A stretch of 64,000 nucleotides of DNA from Antilocapra americana (GCA_007570785.1 ML660201.1:41926863-41990862); one strand, 5' to 3'; counted from the first letter of the stretch, positions 33,715 to 45,199 are shown. A program made the numbers and translations. The notes: a model not told the origin generated them from the letters alone.

Positions 33715-34740
33715 AACATGGCTAATGGGTTTATTAAGAAAAAACAAAAAACTCACCTAACAATCAGGAAAATGCAATCAAAGAAAAGCAGTATTTTGAT
33801 TTATCAGTCTGATATTATTAAAATGAAACATGATTTGGGCATTGAGAGAACTAGACACTTTCATACCACAGTTATCTCCTGCTACATAACAAATTACTGC
33901 AAATCAGCAGCTGATTTCTGCAGGTATGGAACCAAGGCACAGCTCAGGTGGGCCCTCTGCTTCTGGGTCTTTCATGAAATGCAATTAAGGTGCTGGCCAG
34001 AACTGGAAGGTCATCTGAGACTCCACTGAGGAAGGATCTACTTCCAAACTCACACGGTGGGCTGTCGGTTAAAGGCTGCCCTTAGTTCCTTGTCACAAGA
34101 GCCTTTCTTCAGGCAGCAGGAGAAAGAATCCACTAGCAAGAGGCAAAGTTACACTCTCCTGAAGCTAATCACAGAAGTGACAGCTCATCACCTTGGCTTT
34201 ATTCTTTTGGTTAGAAATGAATCATCAAGCCACACCCAGGGGGAGGCAAATATACAGGGGCATGAATACCAGGAGGTAGAGATCACTGCAGACTGTCTTA
34301 GAGTCAGCCAGCCATGGCTGAATAATTTACAGCATCAGCACACCATGGTAAAGACCTCAGTAGTTACTGAGAAATGATGTACACATGTGTGTGCATGGAC
34401 TTGCGACCATTTCTCAAACTATTTCACTATTGTTGAGTGAATAAAGCAAACAAGGCTATTCTGCAAACAACTGTGACACCATTTATGTAGAAACAGACTA
34501 TTTTTCCAAATTGGAATACATTTATGCATATACATACACATTCAAATACAAAGGAAAAGGCGTGGGAAGAGACGCATCCAATCCACTGGGAAGAGATGTG
34601 GGTTCAGGGTGGAGGTGGGGAATGACGAGCAACTTTCTCATTTTACTCATCATACTTAATCTTGCTGTTATTTTTTTTTTAACAGTGGGAATAGATTTAT
34701 GTACTGTACATTTGTTTTTTACAATAGGACTTGAACAGGG
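33715..34740 (+). repeat. Old L1 3' end, split by an LTR
   Basis: Begins with a degraded ORF2 C-terminal stretch ('aacaatcaggaaaatgcaat', then 'cagtctgatattattaaaat'). It resumes after the LTR with L1 3' UTR-like 'gagtgaataaagcaaacaag', 'gacaccatttatgtagaaac' and 'tttaacagtgggaatagatt'. Both parts are strongly diverged. Confidence 0.55.
33869..34311 (+). mobile_element. MaLR LTR, MLT1-like, solo
   Basis: An old endogenous retroviral LTR relic. The order 'gttatctcctgctacataac', 'ggtgggccctctgcttctgg', 'cctgaagctaatcacagaag', 'ggaggcaaatatacaggggc' and 'gaataccaggaggtagagat' follows the MLT1-type MaLR LTR. No internal coding region is present. It sits between two parts of an old L1. Confidence 0.72.
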
Positions 34741-35204
34741 AAACGAGGCTGTGTCCAAGAGTGTTAGCTTTTGAAAGTGTAGCATGTTATCCATAAACGT
34801 GCCCCAACAGGGCCTTTTCATTGTCAACATTTTAAAGGTCCACTTGGTTTTCCATCCCAGCTTCTTCTCAGATGTTTGTAACTGTGCTTAGAACAAGGAA
34901 GCTACAAGTGCTCTGTTGTCCCAGACCCAGGAGTTGCTCTGCACACACACGAGGAGGGCTGTGGGGAGCTGGCAGCTGGATCCTATCGAACGCTGGTCTT
35001 TCTCAGACACAAAAGAAGAACCACAGTGGTAGCCGCCCAGAGCGGAGCCTGGTGCTGCAGGGCACTTCAGGGAGGCCACAGGATGGGATGTGGGACAAAC
35101 AGGCCCTTTTGTGGTGTGTCTTTTTGTCGGTTGCCTGTCCCACTTTATAATCAAAAGATGATCCCAGGTTCCCATGGCTGGAGGTGCAGCTCAAGATCCC
35201 CCAC
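34741..35204. other. Unrecognised single-copy DNA
   Basis: Overlapping open frames of 62-103 codons on both strands carry no recognisable domain. No repeat was recognised. Confidence 0.45.
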
Positions 35205-35400
35205 TGGCCAGTGACCTTGGGCCAGCAGCCTCGTCTGTGACATAGTGATGGTGATCACACTGCTATCACGGGCTTCCTATGGGGATTAAATGAGCTGATA
35301 CGTCTGAGGCACTTGGCTTAGTGCCTGGGACATATTAAGCCGTCCAGGAAGTTAGCAGCTACTGCTGTTGTTGATGTTATTTACTATTATCCACAAAAGC
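35205..35400 (+). repeat. MIR SINE
   Basis: Forward MIR: 'cagtgaccttgggccagcag', 'ggggattaaatgagctgata', 'cacttggcttagtgcctggg', with the tail running into 'gttatttactatt'. Confidence 0.75.
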
Positions 35401-35404
35401 TGGC

Positions 35405-35562
35405 GTTCACTAAACCCTTAACAGTTTCCTGATCCTGGCTTTGTGGTAAGTGCTTTATATTTGTCATCTCATCAAATTGGTCAACTTTTCAGAGTGGAAA
35501 TTACTCCTAATCTTCCCATTTCATGGACGGGAACTCTGAGGCTCAGAGAGGTGAGGTTTGCT
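35405..35562 (-). repeat. MIR SINE
   Basis: Antisense MIR directly after the forward one: 'gtggtaagtgctttatattt', 'ttcccatttcatggacggga' and 'actctgaggctcagagaggt'. The two elements are tail to tail. Confidence 0.7.
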
Positions 35563-36435
35563 CTCCAAGTTCTCAAACTGGGAAATGATGGTGCCGAGAT
35601 CAGGTTTGTGTGTCTCTGAAGCCTCTACTCCTAACAATACTCACTTGCTTCCTGGGCCTTCACACCATGTTATTTTGCTCTCAGGCTGTGAGGAAAGTAT
35701 CATCAGGCTTCGGAGGACTTGGCAATGGACCAGAACACCCAGGAGAGGACTAGACTGTAGTTTCTGCTGTAAAGACACTACGGAAATGGATGAATAGACA
35801 GTCAGTGTGGGAAAGCGTCCACGACTTCCTCAGAAACCAACCAACCAAGGAGATCAAAAAATAAATATGTGAAGATAAATTGGATCTGACATACATTTGA
35901 CATGCTTGATGTGAGTGTATATAAAAATCCTTATACTCAAAAGAGTTCATCTATTCTTGTCACACGTGTGCAGTATTTATAAAAATTAATCAAGAATTCC
36001 CTTTCATCTGCTGGTGGACCTGGAGGTACGGCCACCAAAGTACAAGACTTCTGGGAGAATCATTTAAAAGAAACTTTCTAGAAAGTCTGTTGTCTTCACC
36101 CCGCGTAAGCTTCTGGATAGGTTCACATACACATGTCTCATTCCATTTTAAGGAATAAGAGAAACACCATCTTCCTTTTACCTATGAGGCAACGAAGGGA
36201 CCAACAATAACCTACCAGAGGGGCATCATTTGTACAGCAGGGAGCTAAAAAGGAAACCACGGGGGCTTCATCTTTCTCAGGCTCGGCGGCTTCTTCCCTC
36301 TAAGGTGCTATGTTTGTTCAGAACTTCGAGGTTCAATGAGAGATTTATGGAAAAAGTTTCTTGAGATAAGTTTTCTAAATGCCCTTCTTTTCCTCCAACT
36401 TGTTTTCTGAAATAAAGCTTCAGATTAAGGATGCA
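35563..36435. other. Unrecognised single-copy DNA
   Basis: No repeat or gene was recognised. Confidence 0.5.
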
Positions 36436-36439
36436 AGCC

Positions 36440-37116
36440 TGAAAATAAAAAAGACAGACAATGACAAGTATTGGCAAGGATATGCAGAAACTGAGACCTT
36501 TCACATTGTCGGTGGTGTCGGTGCAGCCATTTTAGAAGACAGTTCGGCAGCTCCTCAAACTATTAAAGTTACCATATGACCCGGAAATTCCACTCCCAGG
36601 TACTCGAGAGAAATGAAAACACACACGGTGCAAACACATGTACAGGAATGTTCACAGCAACATTACTCATGACGGCCACAGAAGAAACAACCCACATGTC
36701 CAGCAACTTACAAACAGATAAACAAAGGGAGGGACATGCATATAGAAGACAGAAAGCAATGAGGAATTGCTATGCTATAACATAGATGAACTTGAAACTG
36801 TTATTCTAAGTAAAAGAAGTCAATCACAAAAAGCCATATACTGTACAATTACATTTATGTGAAATATCCAGAATAGGCAAATTCATAGAGTCTGAAAGTA
36901 GATTATATGGTTGCCTAGGATTTGAGCATGGGTGGGAAGGGGTTACTGCTCATGTGCACTGTGTATGGGGTTTCTTTGTGGGGTAATGGAAATCTTCTAA
37001 AATTGGGCTATGAAGATGGTTAGACAACACTAAATACACTAAAAGGGACTGAATTATTCATTTAAAAAGAGTAAATTTTAGTATATGTGAACTACATCTT
37101 AATAAAACTTTAAAAA
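36440..37116 (+). repeat. Old L1 (L1M type) 3' end
   Basis: Forward L1 ORF2 end and 3' UTR: 'attggcaaggatatgcagaa', 'accatatgacccggaaattc', 'gcaacattactcatgacggc', 'atgaacttgaaactgttatt', 'gaactacatcttaataaaac', ending in an A-rich tail. It is diverged, with frameshifts. Confidence 0.82.
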
Positions 37117-37468
37117 AAGAGTACAAGTCTGAATTGTCAAGATGCTCTATTTTGAAAACTAAATGAACCTATTATTTGTTAATTCTCACATGAAGGTGAG
37201 AAGAACTGGGGGAGAAGATCTTCAGTAGGGAAATAAGTAAAGACTGGAGAATGAGGCATTTAAACCTTAAAGGTTGAAATCCTTCAACTGCACCTTAAGG
37301 AATGAAACAGACTCAGCACATATAGGAAGGTTATTATTCTAGATGAAAGGAACAGTGTGAGCCAAGCTCCAAGAATTGAAAAGGCAGGCAGGGAAAACAC
37401 TGACCAACATTGTTTGAATTAAACAAAGAAATCATACTGTATTTTTTAGCCATGCTAACAAATACTCT
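37117..37468. other. Unrecognised single-copy DNA
   Basis: No repeat or gene was recognised. Confidence 0.5.
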
Positions 37469-37482
37469 CATATATATATATA

Positions 37483-37529
<47 letters not shown>
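37469..37529. repeat. (TA)n/(TG)n compound microsatellite
   Basis: About 60 bp of alternating TA with a short TG core near 37484-37490. The open frames that cross it on both strands are artefacts of the dinucleotide. Confidence 0.95.
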
Positions 37530-37531
<2 letters not shown>

Positions 37532-39329
37532 TTTGGGTATCAGAGTAGAAGTGAAAAGAAAAGAAAACAAAACAGTTCATTGACGTTCACTTCACAAGGT
37601 ATGTTGGTAGGTAACCTTTATTCTTGCCAGCAAAATGCATCGATCATGGCTTCCATTAAGAAATAAAACATGGACCTGGTAACACTGGTAGCTGCTAGCA
37701 ACACTTCTTAAAACATTAACTGAAAATTTAATCCTAGCACACACCCACTCTCAGTAGTCATCTGATCTCTCTCTTCATTCGGATGGCTGGGGCAGGGTGG
37801 TCGCAAGCCAGCCAGACTTCGGTTGATGAAATGGCAGGTAGGGTTTTTATTACTAACAGTAGACATTTGCCCTCTCAGTAGAGAACCTCCACACAGGCAG
37901 GTGGCAGGAGCGATGACTGTCTTAGAGCCTTTGGTGGAGATGATTCATTTCAAGCCCAGGGCAAACCAGACCCTTTTACAGACAGATATATTAAACAGCT
38001 TTCCAGATCTTCTCAACAGACATGTATCAGCAAGCCTAATGTGCTATACATTTTCTGCTTTTGATCCTCTGCTTAAAAATTGAATGGTTCTCTTTGTTGA
38101 CTCACTAAACGCAGTGATGAGCAATATATCTCACATTCTCATTAATTTTGTACCTCTACATAAGACAAGATTAAAGTAAGGAATGAATTCAAGTTCAGCA
38201 AGGATGAGTCCTCCTCTTTCAGAGACTGAATCCAGAGTGAGACACAGATACAGCCACCAGTGAAAAAGACATCGGAAGGCAACGGAAGGCAACTGAAGAG
38301 ATAATGAATGATAATAAGCTTCCAACCTGTTATCCTTGAGGTCTCTTGGGGTGCTCCAGGCAGAAAAGCGTGAAGATATTCCAGGAGTGCAGGCAAAGTG
38401 AGAGCAGTGGGGCATGTAGATGGAGGCTGAGAACAACAACAAAAAACCCACAGCTTTTCACAATCAGTGTGTGTGGGAAGTGTGCACGTGTCTGTGTGTG
38501 TGTGTGTGGCGGGTGGTTGGCGGGGGTCAACAGAATACCATGTTCTTGTTACTGCTTAGGGTTTCTAAAAGTCACCATGCGCCTGGAGATTCTGCTTCTG
38601 GAGCTGCATCTGTGAGCAACATCACGACTGCCGCTACCACCACCAGCAGTGACAATCTGCACTAACAGGAGCCTCCCCAAGCCCAGTCTTGCTCACACAT
38701 CATCTCAGAACAGCAGAACCAGCCACCGGGTCACGCTGAATGTAAAAACCCAATTCATGGCTAAGGAACATGAGATTTCTGGTTCCCATAGTCATGGGGC
38801 TGGAATTCAAACCCAGTGATGCCAGACACCAAAACCCCACTCCATGCCGGGCACTGGGACTTGATAGCAGAAGCGTTTACTGAGTTCCTTGATAGCAGAG
38901 AGGTGAAGGGGACCCTCAGTCAGGAAAGGCTTGAAGAGGCATATTGTATGGGAAGTCTGTACGAAAGCAGTTTTATTTGTTCTGCGCTTGAGTTCCAGGG
39001 CCAGTGGGCTTGAGAGTTCCTTCTTTCACAGTAGCTGAACTGCCCAGAGTACATAATAGGGAAGAGGAACGAGGGAGGCAAAGTCCTCCTCAAGCTCACA
39101 AATGAGAGAAAGATGGTTTTTCCTGACTCACACAGACAGGTTCCCGGGGCTATCTGGGGATGGAGCCTCCAGGCAGGCTGATTTGAAATGCTTCCAAACG
39201 GATATCATGCTTCAAAGAGTCGGCCCATGGGGCAGGAGCTGAACCTGAGTGTGGGAAGGGGATGGAGGGCTGGAATTCAGGCTGTCCTTCCACCCCCACC
39301 CCAGGCCCGGGAGGGTTTGTTTAACCCCT
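37530..39329. other. Mostly unrecognised DNA, 1.8 kb
   Basis: Contains a short TG run at about 38490-38508, a 10-bp tandem pair (cggaaggcaa) at 38273-38292, and a MIR-like antisense scrap near 38785-38850 ('ggctggaattcaaacccagt'). No exon or RNA gene was recognised. Confidence 0.45.
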
Positions 39330-39660
39330 CAGGGGTGCTGTGTGCCTTCCTTGTTGAGCTGGTTTGTGGCTTAGTGAAGCGATATTTATAGAGTGCTCTG
39401 TGATTCTTGGGCGAACATTCGTTTTATAAATGAATGATCAAATTTATTAGCAATGAGTAACTAACCCTTCTACATTTATTTTGTTGATAATACAAATTTA
39501 CAAGGTTTTAATTGCCAGTTTTAAAACCCCCAAAACCCATACATAAATACATCGGTAATAAAATATCTTCTCGCTGTGCCTTTGACTTCTGTAGTTACAT
39601 TATGGCTTATGAGGAGGGTCTGAAGGTTTTAGATGGAATCACGAAACTTGCCTAAAAGGA
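39330..39660. promoter_or_regulatory. Candidate AT-rich conserved non-coding element
   Basis: A repeat-free AT-rich stretch containing 'gataatacaaatttacaagg', 'gttttaattgccagttttaa' and 'cattcgttttataaatgaat'. It sits next to a GC-rich block (39220-39330). Composition resembles conserved enhancers. Conservation was not tested. Confidence 0.25.
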
Positions 39661-39798
39661 TCTGGGGCCAGAAAGAGTCTAACTCAAACCTGGTTGGTGG
39701 TAATTTCATGAGTTTTATTCAAAATGCTCTTCCTGATAATAATTATTAATACTTTTCTTTTTATCTCATATAATGCCCCATGACCTTTCTACTCTGAC

Positions 39799-39932
39799 TG
39801 TGGTCCCCAAACAGCACCATCGTGTCACCTGGTAGCTCACCAGAAATGCATGATCTCAGGCCTCATCCCAGACTTACCGTCAGAACTCTCATCTTAACAG
39901 AATCCCAGGTGATTTGTGTGCACATCTGACTT
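39799..39932 (+). mobile_element. hAT-type fossil, MER5/MER20-like
   Basis: 'gtggtccccaaacagcacca', 'cagaaatgcatgatctcagg', 'cctcatcccagacttaccgt' and 'aatcccaggtgatttgtgtg' follow the order of the small hAT-Charlie elements of the MER5/MER20 group. A terminal 'gttctcaaa' end is not clear, so it is probably truncated. Confidence 0.6.
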
Positions 39933-39964
39933 TGCTGTCGGCAGTGTCCTGAGGCGGTTATGGC

Positions 39965-40055
39965 TTCTCCCATTTCACAGTCGAAGAAACTGAGCTTCAG
40001 AGAAGTTCATTGTGCTGCCCACTCCCAAGGTTAAGCCGACTGTGAATCTGGCCTG
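39965..40055 (-). repeat. MIR SINE fragment
   Basis: Antisense MIR core: 'cccatttcacagtcgaagaa' followed by 'actgagcttcagagaagttc'. Confidence 0.55.
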
Positions 40056-40474
40056 TGGTGGTCAGCCGTGAGCCAGATGCTGCAGGTGTGCAGAGTCCAC
40101 ACAAGCGTCCAGAAGCGTGGACTTGCGAGGACAGTGATGACAGTTCTGGGCCCCCAAAGTAGTGACTTCACTGGGCGCTGATCCATGACTTGTATTCTCA
40201 GCTGTTTGTACCTTCATCCTTTAGACCTGGTGAGGAGGAAGTTTGTGATGTCCAGTTTTTGCACGATGCACCTGAAAGAGACCAAGAGTCATCTTGAGGT
40301 TGGGACCAAGGGTGGTCTCACATAACACTTCCCTTCAATGGCAGAAATAATGGTTGACTTACTGCTTAAGAAAAATAATCTATTTTGGAACAGTGACTTG
40401 AATCCCAGAAAGTCAGGGAATGTCTGAGGCCAAAGTTGAGTGGTATATTCATTAATGGTAATTTCATAAATACA

Positions 40475-40608
40475 CACAGCTCTCTGTATTCACAGATGCA
40501 GGACCCATGAATACAGAGGGCAGACTATAGGACTTCCACTTCCATAGACTTTGGTGTCCAGGGTAGGTCCTGGAAGCAATCCCCCATGGATACAAGAGAT
40601 GACTGTAT
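40475..40608 (+). mobile_element. Tigger-type (MER2-like) DNA transposon fossil
   Basis: Both halves of a short TcMar-Tigger element are readable: 'ctgtattcacagatgcagga' and 'gaatacagagggcagactat' from one end, 'ggaagcaatcccccatggat' and 'agatgactgta' at the other. The right end resembles the MER2 terminal repeat. It is an internally deleted relic. Confidence 0.65.
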
Positions 40609-42424
40609 TAAATGAGTGTTTACTAGGTGTCAGAAACTATCCTGGATGCTATGAAGAGAGTGAGGCAGAAGAAAATGTTTAACAACTAAAATGATTTGAG
40701 CCATCTCTGGATCTAAAAAGGAAATCAAATAACTTCTCGGCCTTAAATTTTGAGCTGATGGATGCAAATGTCAATTAGAGCCGGATTCAGGCAACTTACC
40801 CAAATTACTTCTGCTGTCCCATTATTTCCCTTTATTATAGTGGTCATAACTTAATTTGCTCTCACCCTGAATGCACCTACTTTATCTAAGACAAAAAGTC
40901 CCCATTTGTTGGGCTGAGCACATTTGATGTTGGTCAGTCTCAGATTCTGAGCATAGAGAGAAAGAGCAAATATTGGGGTCCTTGGAGCCTGGCCAATTGG
41001 GCATCTCACTTACAAGGTACTCTCTTGACATTGTATTCACCTGACTCAAGTTTGCCTACCTGTCAAATAGGTAGATAAACATCCTTTCTACTGATCCAAA
41101 AAGGTATACGACTTGGGTGACCAGAAAATCTGTGGGTGTTTAGGAAGTAAATTGACCTGTATTCCTGCATAGACCTCTTCTTTCTGAAATCTCTGGTGGA
41201 ACATTTTAAAAATAACCATCTCTTTCTGTACTTTATTGAAATCATTCAGAGTACCTTCTGAGACCAGGGCCTTCTAAATTTATGACCTGTCATCTGGAAC
41301 TTTCCCCTAAGGGCAAAGTTCCTCAGCAAGGAAGGCCCTTCACAGAGTGCCATTTTCAAAGAGTTGCATAGAGAGCTGGAGGAAGAAACCCACTCTCCCA
41401 ATGGAACCACAAACAATGGGATTTACATGGGCCAAACCTCATCCAAAGCTCCGAAAACTGCCCCTGGAGGTTGTCTGTGGTGGGGGTGGGGCAGAAGACA
41501 AAGACCCTTCACAATTGCTCTTTGTTTCTAACTTTATTAGAAATTATTTTAGGATTATTGAATGAATAAGCATTTAGGGATATAGTTTCATCTTTCTGGG
41601 TGTCCCCTTATTAGATTCCTAGAACCTAAACCAAACGCAGGCCACCCAAAGAATAAAACCTGGATGCTTGGGTCATTTCCTAGTTCTGTCCTTTCACAGA
41701 TTTAAAACAGCCACTAATCACAGTTGCTGGATTCAAAAATGGGCAAGTCCATGGGATCCTTGCTCTTAAGATAGAGTGGATAAGACAACTGATGGCAAAT
41801 ATTAAACTCAGACGGTGAGGATGGACAGTGTCCCAAGGTTCAAACAGGCTATCTGGTCTACACTCACTCATGGTGGTTCATTCAGCATGTACATGGATTT
41901 TCTGGAAAAGGGAACCACAAAAGCTATATTCTTAGATGCCACAAAAGCTATCTAAGAATATGGTTTAGAATTTTTCACACAAAGAAAACAGAGATACTTG
42001 TTTTTTTGCATGTCTTTCTTTCTCAAGCAGTGACAAGACATTGTCCCTACTCCCAATAGAGCTTTACCATATTTAGGTAAGAGAAATGGTATTAAAAACA
42101 AAAAATAATAACACACTGTGAAATTTCCTGGAAATGACCATGATACTGTTTTCATGAATGTTTCCTTGTTTTTTTTTTTTTTTACTGAAAGTTGCAACTT
42201 CCATGTATGTAAATTCCCAGTAAGTCCACATCTTCAGAGAAAAAATACACTCAGAAATAAGGCCATCAGTTTGACAGAGGAGAAAACAGTTGAAGAAGAC
42301 AGAGAGGAAGACCTCTCTGAGGAGGTGGCCATTTTGTTGTGACCCTAAGACTCAGGTCTTACTCATGAGGGTCACGGGCAGCAGACCGACAGGGCAACAA
42401 CAAGACAAATGTGAAGGCCTTAAG
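40609..42424. other. Unrecognised single-copy DNA, 1.8 kb
   Basis: No gene was recognised. A poly-T run at about 42169-42183 and a local repeat/hairpin at 41915-41961 (listed separately) stand out. Confidence 0.45.
41915..41961. repeat. Short direct repeat with overlapping hairpin
   Basis: A perfect 13-bp direct repeat (ccacaaaagctat) at 41915-41927 and 41939-41951, overlapping a perfect 12-bp inverted repeat: atattcttagat at 41926-41937 and atctaagaatat at 41950-41961. The combination is typical of replication template switching. Confidence 0.9.
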
Positions 42425-42720
42425 CGGAGCCAAGACCCAGATGTTGTCCAAGGACTGAAAGGTCAATGAAGCTGCAGTGTACTGCAGGGAGCAGAGGAGA
42501 GTGAGCTGAGCTGATGCTGGAAGGGAAGGACTAGATCATGCAGGTTATGTGGCCCATCAGTGGGCCACTGACATGATTTGTTTGAAGTTTTAACAGCAGT
42601 CCTCTGGTGTCTGTATCGGTGACAGAGCTTAGTAAGCACTTCAAAAACGATTGAAACACTTGAGATCAAAGATGGCCCGGGCCCATAATGATGGAGCTGA
42701 AGAGAAGCAGTTCTGGGCAT
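42425..42720 (-). repeat. Probable L2-type LINE fragment
   Basis: Antisense L2-like words: 'gactagatcatgcaggttat', 'actgacatgatttgtttgaa' and 'aacagcagtcctctggtgtc', in the order seen in the antisense L2 region with 'gtgacatgatctgattta' and 'gatcactctggctgct'. Diverged. Confidence 0.45.
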
Positions 42721-43780
42721 TAGAGTTCATAGAGTTTGTCGACTGGTTAGCTAATAGTGGATTTTTCAAGGATTCTACCGCATGTTTAGTTTGAAGTCTT
42801 GAGTGGATATGTGGATCGGTTTTCTAAGGTTAGCTAAGATTAAAGGAGGATCTGATTTAGAAGGAAGAGGCAAAATAATAACTGAAGAACCACCATCCCT
42901 CTGGAGGCATGACTACATGGAAGAGCTGCCCTTGCCAGGATGTGACTGTTGCTCCGTTTTGGGTCATCAGGAAAATTCCACCCTGAGTGACTGCTGATGC
43001 TTGCCGTGACCACGGTGGAGGAGTTATGTCATATTTGTTGGATGTTTGTCATAACAGCCTTACCAGATACAGGACAATGCTCAGCTCGCAGAGCTTGGCC
43101 TGTTGGCAGATCTGTGCTGAAGCTCTTGCCAGGCACTGTTCTAGACCTTGTCGTGGCATGCTGAATGACTAGCTGACAAGAATCAATTACCGTGTTTTCC
43201 TTCAAGTTTTAGTGGCAAGTATAATCAATGGATTATACAAAAATCCATTATTTAAGAAAAGCATTTTGTCTCCTTCAGAGTAATGAATGTATACTATTCT
43301 TAGATGATACATAGATGTCCTCAGGTGGGAAGACTAGGGTTTACTCTAGAGTCTGAAGTTTTATACACCTGGCAACTTCCAGTTGAATGGACAGCCACGA
43401 AAATTTGTAAAAACAGGATAAATATTCTATCCACAAATCTTTTTTCCCACCATTTTAATACAATGACAAGAAAAAAAGTCCTGATTTTTGCAGATTTAAG
43501 GTCTTAGCTGTGGAGGACTAAGGGCATTGCTCTTTCTGATGAGAACAGGACCTCAATTCCAGAGTTCACTGCACATAACATTGGATCCAAGGCCAAGTGT
43601 CTTGTGTCACTGGCCGGTCAAATTGAACTGAGAATGCCCATTACAGAAAGATCTTTATTGCGTTTTATCTCTTTAAAGAAACAACCCTTTTCTGGCAGCT
43701 GGAGCTGCCTTCTCTGGATCCAGTTAGTGGCTGTGGAGGAGGCTCAGGTTTCTGGCAGGCAATCAGAACACAGGTGGAGC
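42721..43780. other. Unrecognised single-copy DNA
   Basis: Short open frames only. No repeat or exon was recognised. Confidence 0.5.
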
Positions 43781-43830
43781 TGGCCTCTGGACCCCAAGAG
43801 CCTCCTGGCCTGTGGACCCCGACAGCCTCC
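43781..43830 (+). repeat. 25-bp tandem repeat, two copies
   Basis: Two adjacent 25-bp GC-rich units (43781-43805 and 43806-43830) differing at three positions, followed by the first seven bases of a third. Both contain 'ctcc' ends and a 'tggacccc' core. Confidence 0.9.
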
Positions 43831-43944
43831 TGGCCTGGGCTAAATGGGGATTTAGTGAACCCCGTTGGGATTCATCAGGGAAAAATAATCACGTTTCGAG
43901 TGGGAAGAAATAAATCTAGAACCAAGGAAGGGAGGGGAAGCTTT

Positions 43945-44100
43945 TAATAATAGTCTCTTATCTTTGTACTGGGCTCCACGGTTCACAAAATATATGCATT
44001 ATTTTATCTGCTTCCTCCTCCAACAAATACTGTGAATTATATATTGTTAGCCTCATTTTACTGATTTGTAAACCTAGGCTTATAAAGAAACTAAAATTTA
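43945..44100 (-). repeat. Probable MIR SINE fragment
   Basis: Antisense MIR-like: 'cacaaaatatatgcattatt', 'gttagcctcattttactgat' and 'ttgtaaacctaggcttataa'. Weak. Confidence 0.4.
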
Positions 44101-44314
44101 TCACATTTTACCTTGCGCCAGGCACAGTGCAATCCTAGGGTTGAGGGAAGAATTAAATACTTCTTACAACTTCATTTGTTATAGCTGATGCTATTTAAGG
44201 CATGATGTTTAAAACAAACAAATAAATATAAACCAATGTCACAGGGATTGAAATGATCCTGGAATTTATGTGTGGCTCCTTCATATTCAGTGAAAATATG
44301 AGAATGATTTAGAG

Positions 44315-44533
44315 CAGAGGGTCATCAGACTACAGCCCACAGGCCATATCTGGCCTCCTGCCTGTTTTTATAAATCACAGCTTATTGGAACACAGCCACG
44401 CCCATTCGTCTGTAGTGTCCACAGCTGCTTTTGTGCTTCAAGGTCGGGACTGAGAAGATGCATCAGAGACCCAAGCAGCCTAAAAAGTTCACTATCTGGC
44501 CCTTTATGGAGGGAAAAAAAGTGCTGACCTCTG
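44315..44533 (-). mobile_element. Non-autonomous hAT-type DNA transposon, complete
   Basis: A 219-bp element with imperfect terminal repeats (left 'cagagggtcatca', right ending 'tgctgacctctg') and an 8-bp target duplication matching at 6 of 8 aligned positions: atttagag at 44307-44314 and atttagga at 44534-44541. The body contains 'ttggaacacagccacgccca' and 'cactatctggccctttatgg'. It is the same family as the copy at 12681-12880, in the opposite orientation. It has no transposase, so it was mobilised in trans when active. Confidence 0.85.
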
Positions 44534-44804
44534 ATTTAGGAAACTTTTCTCATCTTGACTTGAATCATGGACTCATTCTTTAAAGGCCTTTTAAGATAGG
44601 AATTATAGTGAAAAGATAGATTACAAACTGGCTAAGATATATAAATGTAGTAAAGCACTTGGATAAGAACTCTGGATGTCCTCTGTACATGAAGTGAGGG
44701 ATATGAGGGGAAATGGCATACATGTTTGAGGACATATGAGAATTTACCCACACTCGATTTCACTAGGGTTATCTGCCATGGATGGAATAAGGGAGCAAAG
44801 AAGT

Positions 44805-45199
44805 TGCTGTAGAATGAGGGTGTGTGTCTCCACTAAACTCCATACAGAGTTCTATAAACTCCATAGGCTGAAATCTAATCCCCAGTGTGATGGTGTCTGG
44901 AGGTGGGGCCTTTGGGAGGTGATGAGGTCACAGGAGCAGAGCCTGCATGAATTGGATCAGTGCCCTTATAAATGAGACTTCAGAGGGCTCCCTCATGCCC
45001 TCTGCCACATGAGGACATGGTGAAAAGATGGTCACCAGGTCACCAATGAGTCAATAAGGGAGCTCTCCTCAGACGCTACATCTGCCATGACTTGACCTTG
45101 GACTTCCCAGCCTCCAGAATTTTGAGAAATAAATATTTGTTGTTAATAATCCATGCAGCCTGTGGTATCCTGTTATAGCAACCCTAAGAGACCAAGACA
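44805..45199 (+). mobile_element. MaLR-type solo LTR (MST/MLT-like)
   Basis: An old endogenous retroviral LTR relic of about 395 bp from 'tgctgtagaatgaggg' to 'agaccaagaca'. It contains 'gaggtggggcctttgggagg', 'ttggacttcccagcctccag' and a poly(A) signal region 'gagaaataaatatttgttg' near 45123. The 5-bp flanks gaagt (44800-44804) and ggagt (45200-45204) are a 4/5 target duplication. No internal genes remain. Confidence 0.8.

Noticed and set aside
37334..37570. Open frames crossing the TA tract
   Set aside because: Alternating Tyr-Ile codons come from the dinucleotide repeat.
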